Of a stretch of 64,000 nt of DNA, positions 62,175 through 64,000 are shown piece by piece. The notes beneath the pieces were generated by a model that saw nothing but the letters and a program-made list of their open reading frames with translations, did no database searches and was not told the DNA's origin. The translations under genes and the position numbers were made by a program. Numbering within the stretch: the first letter of the stretch is position 1; every line of letters starts with the position of its first letter. The stretch comes from Paenibacillus humicus NBRC 102415 (GTDB taxonomy: Bacteria; Bacillota; Bacilli; Paenibacillales; Paenibacillaceae): contig NZ_BIMD01000022.1 of assembly GCF_004000905.1 (NCBI RefSeq), forward strand, positions 19,196-83,195. Reading direction: 5' to 3'.

Positions 62175-63455
62175 CTATAATTTCATGAAATTCTTTTGGG
62201 TTAAAAGCAGCAGGCCGGGAATGATCATGATCAGGCCGGCAAGGAGATAGAGGGTTTGAACGGGCAGATGCTGGCCGGCAAAACCCGTTGCCACGGAACC
62301 GAGCGGAATGAGCGAGGAGCCGATCATCCCGGAAAGAGCGCCGATCCGGCCAAGCATGTTTTTTGGAGTCACCTCCATCATATAGGTGGACACGGGCGTT
62401 CCGATCATGGGGACCGCGAATCCGCCCAGGATGGAAAAGGCGGTGACAACGGCAAGCGGCTGCCATTGGATCAAAGATGGGAGGATAAATAGCGCCTGGC
62501 TGACGCCAAGCAGCAAGCAGCCGAAGACGATGAAAGAGCTTTTGCGATAACGAGCGCCGTAGGCGCTGATCAGCAAGCCGCTGGCGATCATGCCGCACAT
62601 GAATCCGATTCCCATGATGCTTTGGCCCGACGGACCGGAATGCAGAACTTCTTTGACATATACCGTCTCCAAGACGTTATGGGGGGTGAGGCATACATTG
62701 AGCACGGCGGCGGTGAGCATCGTCAGCATGATCAGGCGGTGGGACCTCACGAATGCCATGCCTTCCTTGAACTGGCTCCAATAGGCTGCTTCGGAGGATG
62801 CGGCCGTTGAGGAAGGAGCCGCAGGGGGGTGGTCTTCAGTCGGAGAGATTCTCATGAATGCCAGTACCGCGGCAGCCGTGAAAAAGGTGCAGGCATCGAT
62901 CAGGATGGCTCCTGACAAGCCGAAGGCGGCAATCAGGGCGCCTGCCGCCGCTACGCCGGCAAGCTCGGCTGTTCGCGAGGACGAAGCGCTTAGAGAGTTG
63001 CCGCTTAGCAGCAGCTCTTTGGGCAGCAGCCGGGGAACCACAGACATTTCCGCCGGGCCTGAAAAGCACTCGAAGGAGGAGTTCATGAAGGTGAAGATGA
63101 ACAAGTGCCAAGGCTGCAGCCAGCCTTTCCAGTAGAGAAGAGCGGTCAAGGCTACGATTGCCCCGCGCGCCGAATAGGAGGTGATGATGACCGTTTTTTT
63201 GGACCAACGGTCGACGAGAACTCCCGTAAACAGGCTGAAGACGATGCCTGGAATGAAATTGATGGCGAAGAGGGTACCCATGAGGAGCTTGGAGCCGGTC
63301 AGCATATAGACCATCCAGCTGTAGGCGATGGAGTCGAGAGAGTCTCCGAAACGCGAAATGACTCGGGCCGTCAGCAGGAATAAAAAGGGCGTATGCTTTT
63401 TCAAACCTCTGATGCCTTGAGTCGGGGCCGCAGCTGCAACGGCGGGGATGCTCAT
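62175..63455 (-). CDS. MFS transporter (MefA-like efflux family)
   Basis: The 426-residue protein has about twelve spans. FLFLLTARVISRFGDSLDSI opens the first helix, GVLVDRWSKKTVIITSY gives the MFS motif A, and GPAEMSVVPRLLPKELL follows. Members of this group expel macrolides or other hydrophobic compounds; the substrate here is unknown. ATG 63455 has GGAG eight bases upstream; TTG 63473 is a longer option. The ArsR-type gene follows it. Confidence 0.88.
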   Translation of the reverse strand: MSIPAVAAAAPTQGIRGLKKHTPFLFLLTARVISRFGDSLDSIAYSWMVYMLTGSKLLMGTLFAINFIPGIVFSLFTGVLVDRWSKKTVIITSYSARGAIVALTALLYWKGWLQPWHLFIFTFMNSSFECFSGPAEMSVVPRLLPKELLLSGNSLSASSSRTAELAGVAAAGALIAAFGLSGAILIDACTFFTAAAVLAFMRISPTEDHPPAAPSSTAASSEAAYWSQFKEGMAFVRSHRLIMLTMLTAAVLNVCLTPHNVLETVYVKEVLHSGPSGQSIMGIGFMCGMIASGLLISAYGARYRKSSFIVFGCLLLGVSQALFILPSLIQWQPLAVVTAFSILGGFAVPMIGTPVSTYMMEVTPKNMLGRIGALSGMIGSSLIPLGSVATGFAGQHLPVQTLYLLAGLIMIIPGLLLLTQKNFMKL

Positions 63456-63489
63456 CGTCAACACTCCATTCAATTTTTATGAACATGTA

Positions 63490-63518
63490 ATTAAAATTAA
63501 CGTTAAATTAATTTTAAT
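63490..63518. promoter_or_regulatory. 11-bp perfect inverted repeat upstream of the MFS-ArsR operon
   Basis: ATTAAAATTAA (63490-63500) and TTAATTTTAAT (63508-63518) are exact complements with a seven-base spacer. TTAACGTTAA is nested at 63497-63506. Its size and place, 35 bases before the MFS start, fit an ArsR-type operator. Confidence 0.7.
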
Positions 63519-63901
63519 GACGTGAGCCCGAATTTGCAAGCCCCCTTTTTGGAGGCTTGTCTTATATGCAGGCAGCAGCTGCAGCCATTCGTTCGTGAAT
63601 TCGAACATGCTGGAGAAAGAAAGGACGATGAGGTACAGACGAATTCAATAGGGGAAGTCAATGCGGTGCAGCTGACCTATTAAGAGTGGAGTCAGGAGCG
63701 GATTTTAATGAAACGGACGGGTACGGGGATGAGAATTGAACTCGGATGACGGGTCCAAGGATCGAAGAATCAAAAGGGAAAGGAGGAGCGGAAGGAACGA
63801 TTAATTCCTATAAATGAATACATATAGTAGAAGGAAAAATTCAGGACGCTCAGGTTTATAGAGGTCGCATCATCTTTTTTTGATTTTTTTTCGAAAAAGG
63901 G
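63519..63901. other. intergenic stretch without a supported gene
   Basis: A 9-bp imperfect hairpin lies at 63538-63560 (CAAGCC/GGCTTG ends). A T-rich stretch lies at about 63871-63892. No open frame here has a ribosome binding site. Confidence 0.5.
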
Positions 63902-63931
63902 TTGCGCAAATCGGCATATGCATGGTATATT
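63902..63931 (+). promoter_or_regulatory. candidate promoter at the right edge
   Basis: TTGCGC (63902-63907) and TATATT (63926-63931) lie 18 bases apart, ahead of a leader that leaves the window. The leader contains GACAAGCAGTACC, which may be the start of a T-box stem I, but too little is visible. Confidence 0.45.
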
Positions 63932-64000
63932 ATAATTCCGGCCGAGAGATACACGGCACGGACGCGAAAAACGGACAAGCAGTACCGGCGATCGCAAGTG

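Overview
The window looks like a piece of the chromosome of a high-GC, endospore-forming Gram-positive bacterium of the Paenibacillus group (Paenibacillaceae). This rests on a GerA/GerB/GerC spore germinant receptor operon, a CotF-type spore coat protein, a YesM/YesN two-component pair next to sugar ABC transporters without their own ATPase, an S-layer-anchored (SLH) glycosidase, strong AGGAGG ribosome binding sites, and frequent TTG and GTG starts. I see no rRNA, tRNA, CRISPR array, insertion sequence or phage gene. No database search was possible, so family names come from motifs and layout.

Layout. 1-3100: an ECF sigma factor cut by the left edge, a phospholipase D-like protein, and an ArsR-DUF2087 regulator with its promoter and operator. 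3131-8354: the ger operon with a small fourth gene, then a spore coat gene. 8404-15184: a LacI regulator divergent from a sugar operon (binding protein, two permeases, DUF1861 protein, GH130 enzyme), probably for beta-mannosides. 15344-21979: AAC(3)-type acetyltransferase, amino acid permease, a leftward trio (DUF1989, LysE exporter, YqcI/YcgG), a hotdog thioesterase and a glycolipid glycosyltransferase. 22437-29140: YesMN-type two-component system with a second sugar transporter. 29200-32034: a lower-GC stretch with a DUF5317 membrane protein, a 30-residue peptide and a GGDEF plus HD-GYP protein. 32054-34073: serine hydrolase and DUF3870 protein.

34129-43111 is a dppABCDE-ykfABC operon for uptake and breakdown of cell-wall (muropeptide) peptides: D-aminopeptidase, two permeases, one ATPase, binding protein, LD-carboxypeptidase, L-Ala-D/L-Glu epimerase and gamma-D-glutamyl endopeptidase. 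The second ATPase (ykfD in Bacillus subtilis) is absent. 43452-46846: YneR-type protein, N-acetylmuramoyl-L-alanine amidase, RmuC and YpsA. 46891-50736: HxlR/MFS divergent pair, aldo/keto reductase and a kinase-like phosphotransferase. 50840-52084 encodes an unrecognised protein with three related segments.

52737-59708 encodes a 2323-residue secreted, surface-anchored enzyme with GH3 and GH30 catalytic domains, several carbohydrate-binding modules and three SLH repeats, preceded by two CcpA (cre)-like sites. The right end holds a metallophosphoesterase, a methyltransferase with a very basic tail, and an MFS exporter with an ArsR-type regulator whose promoter region carries a perfect 11-bp inverted repeat. 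The recurring theme is polysaccharide and peptide scavenging under local regulators and probable carbon catabolite control.
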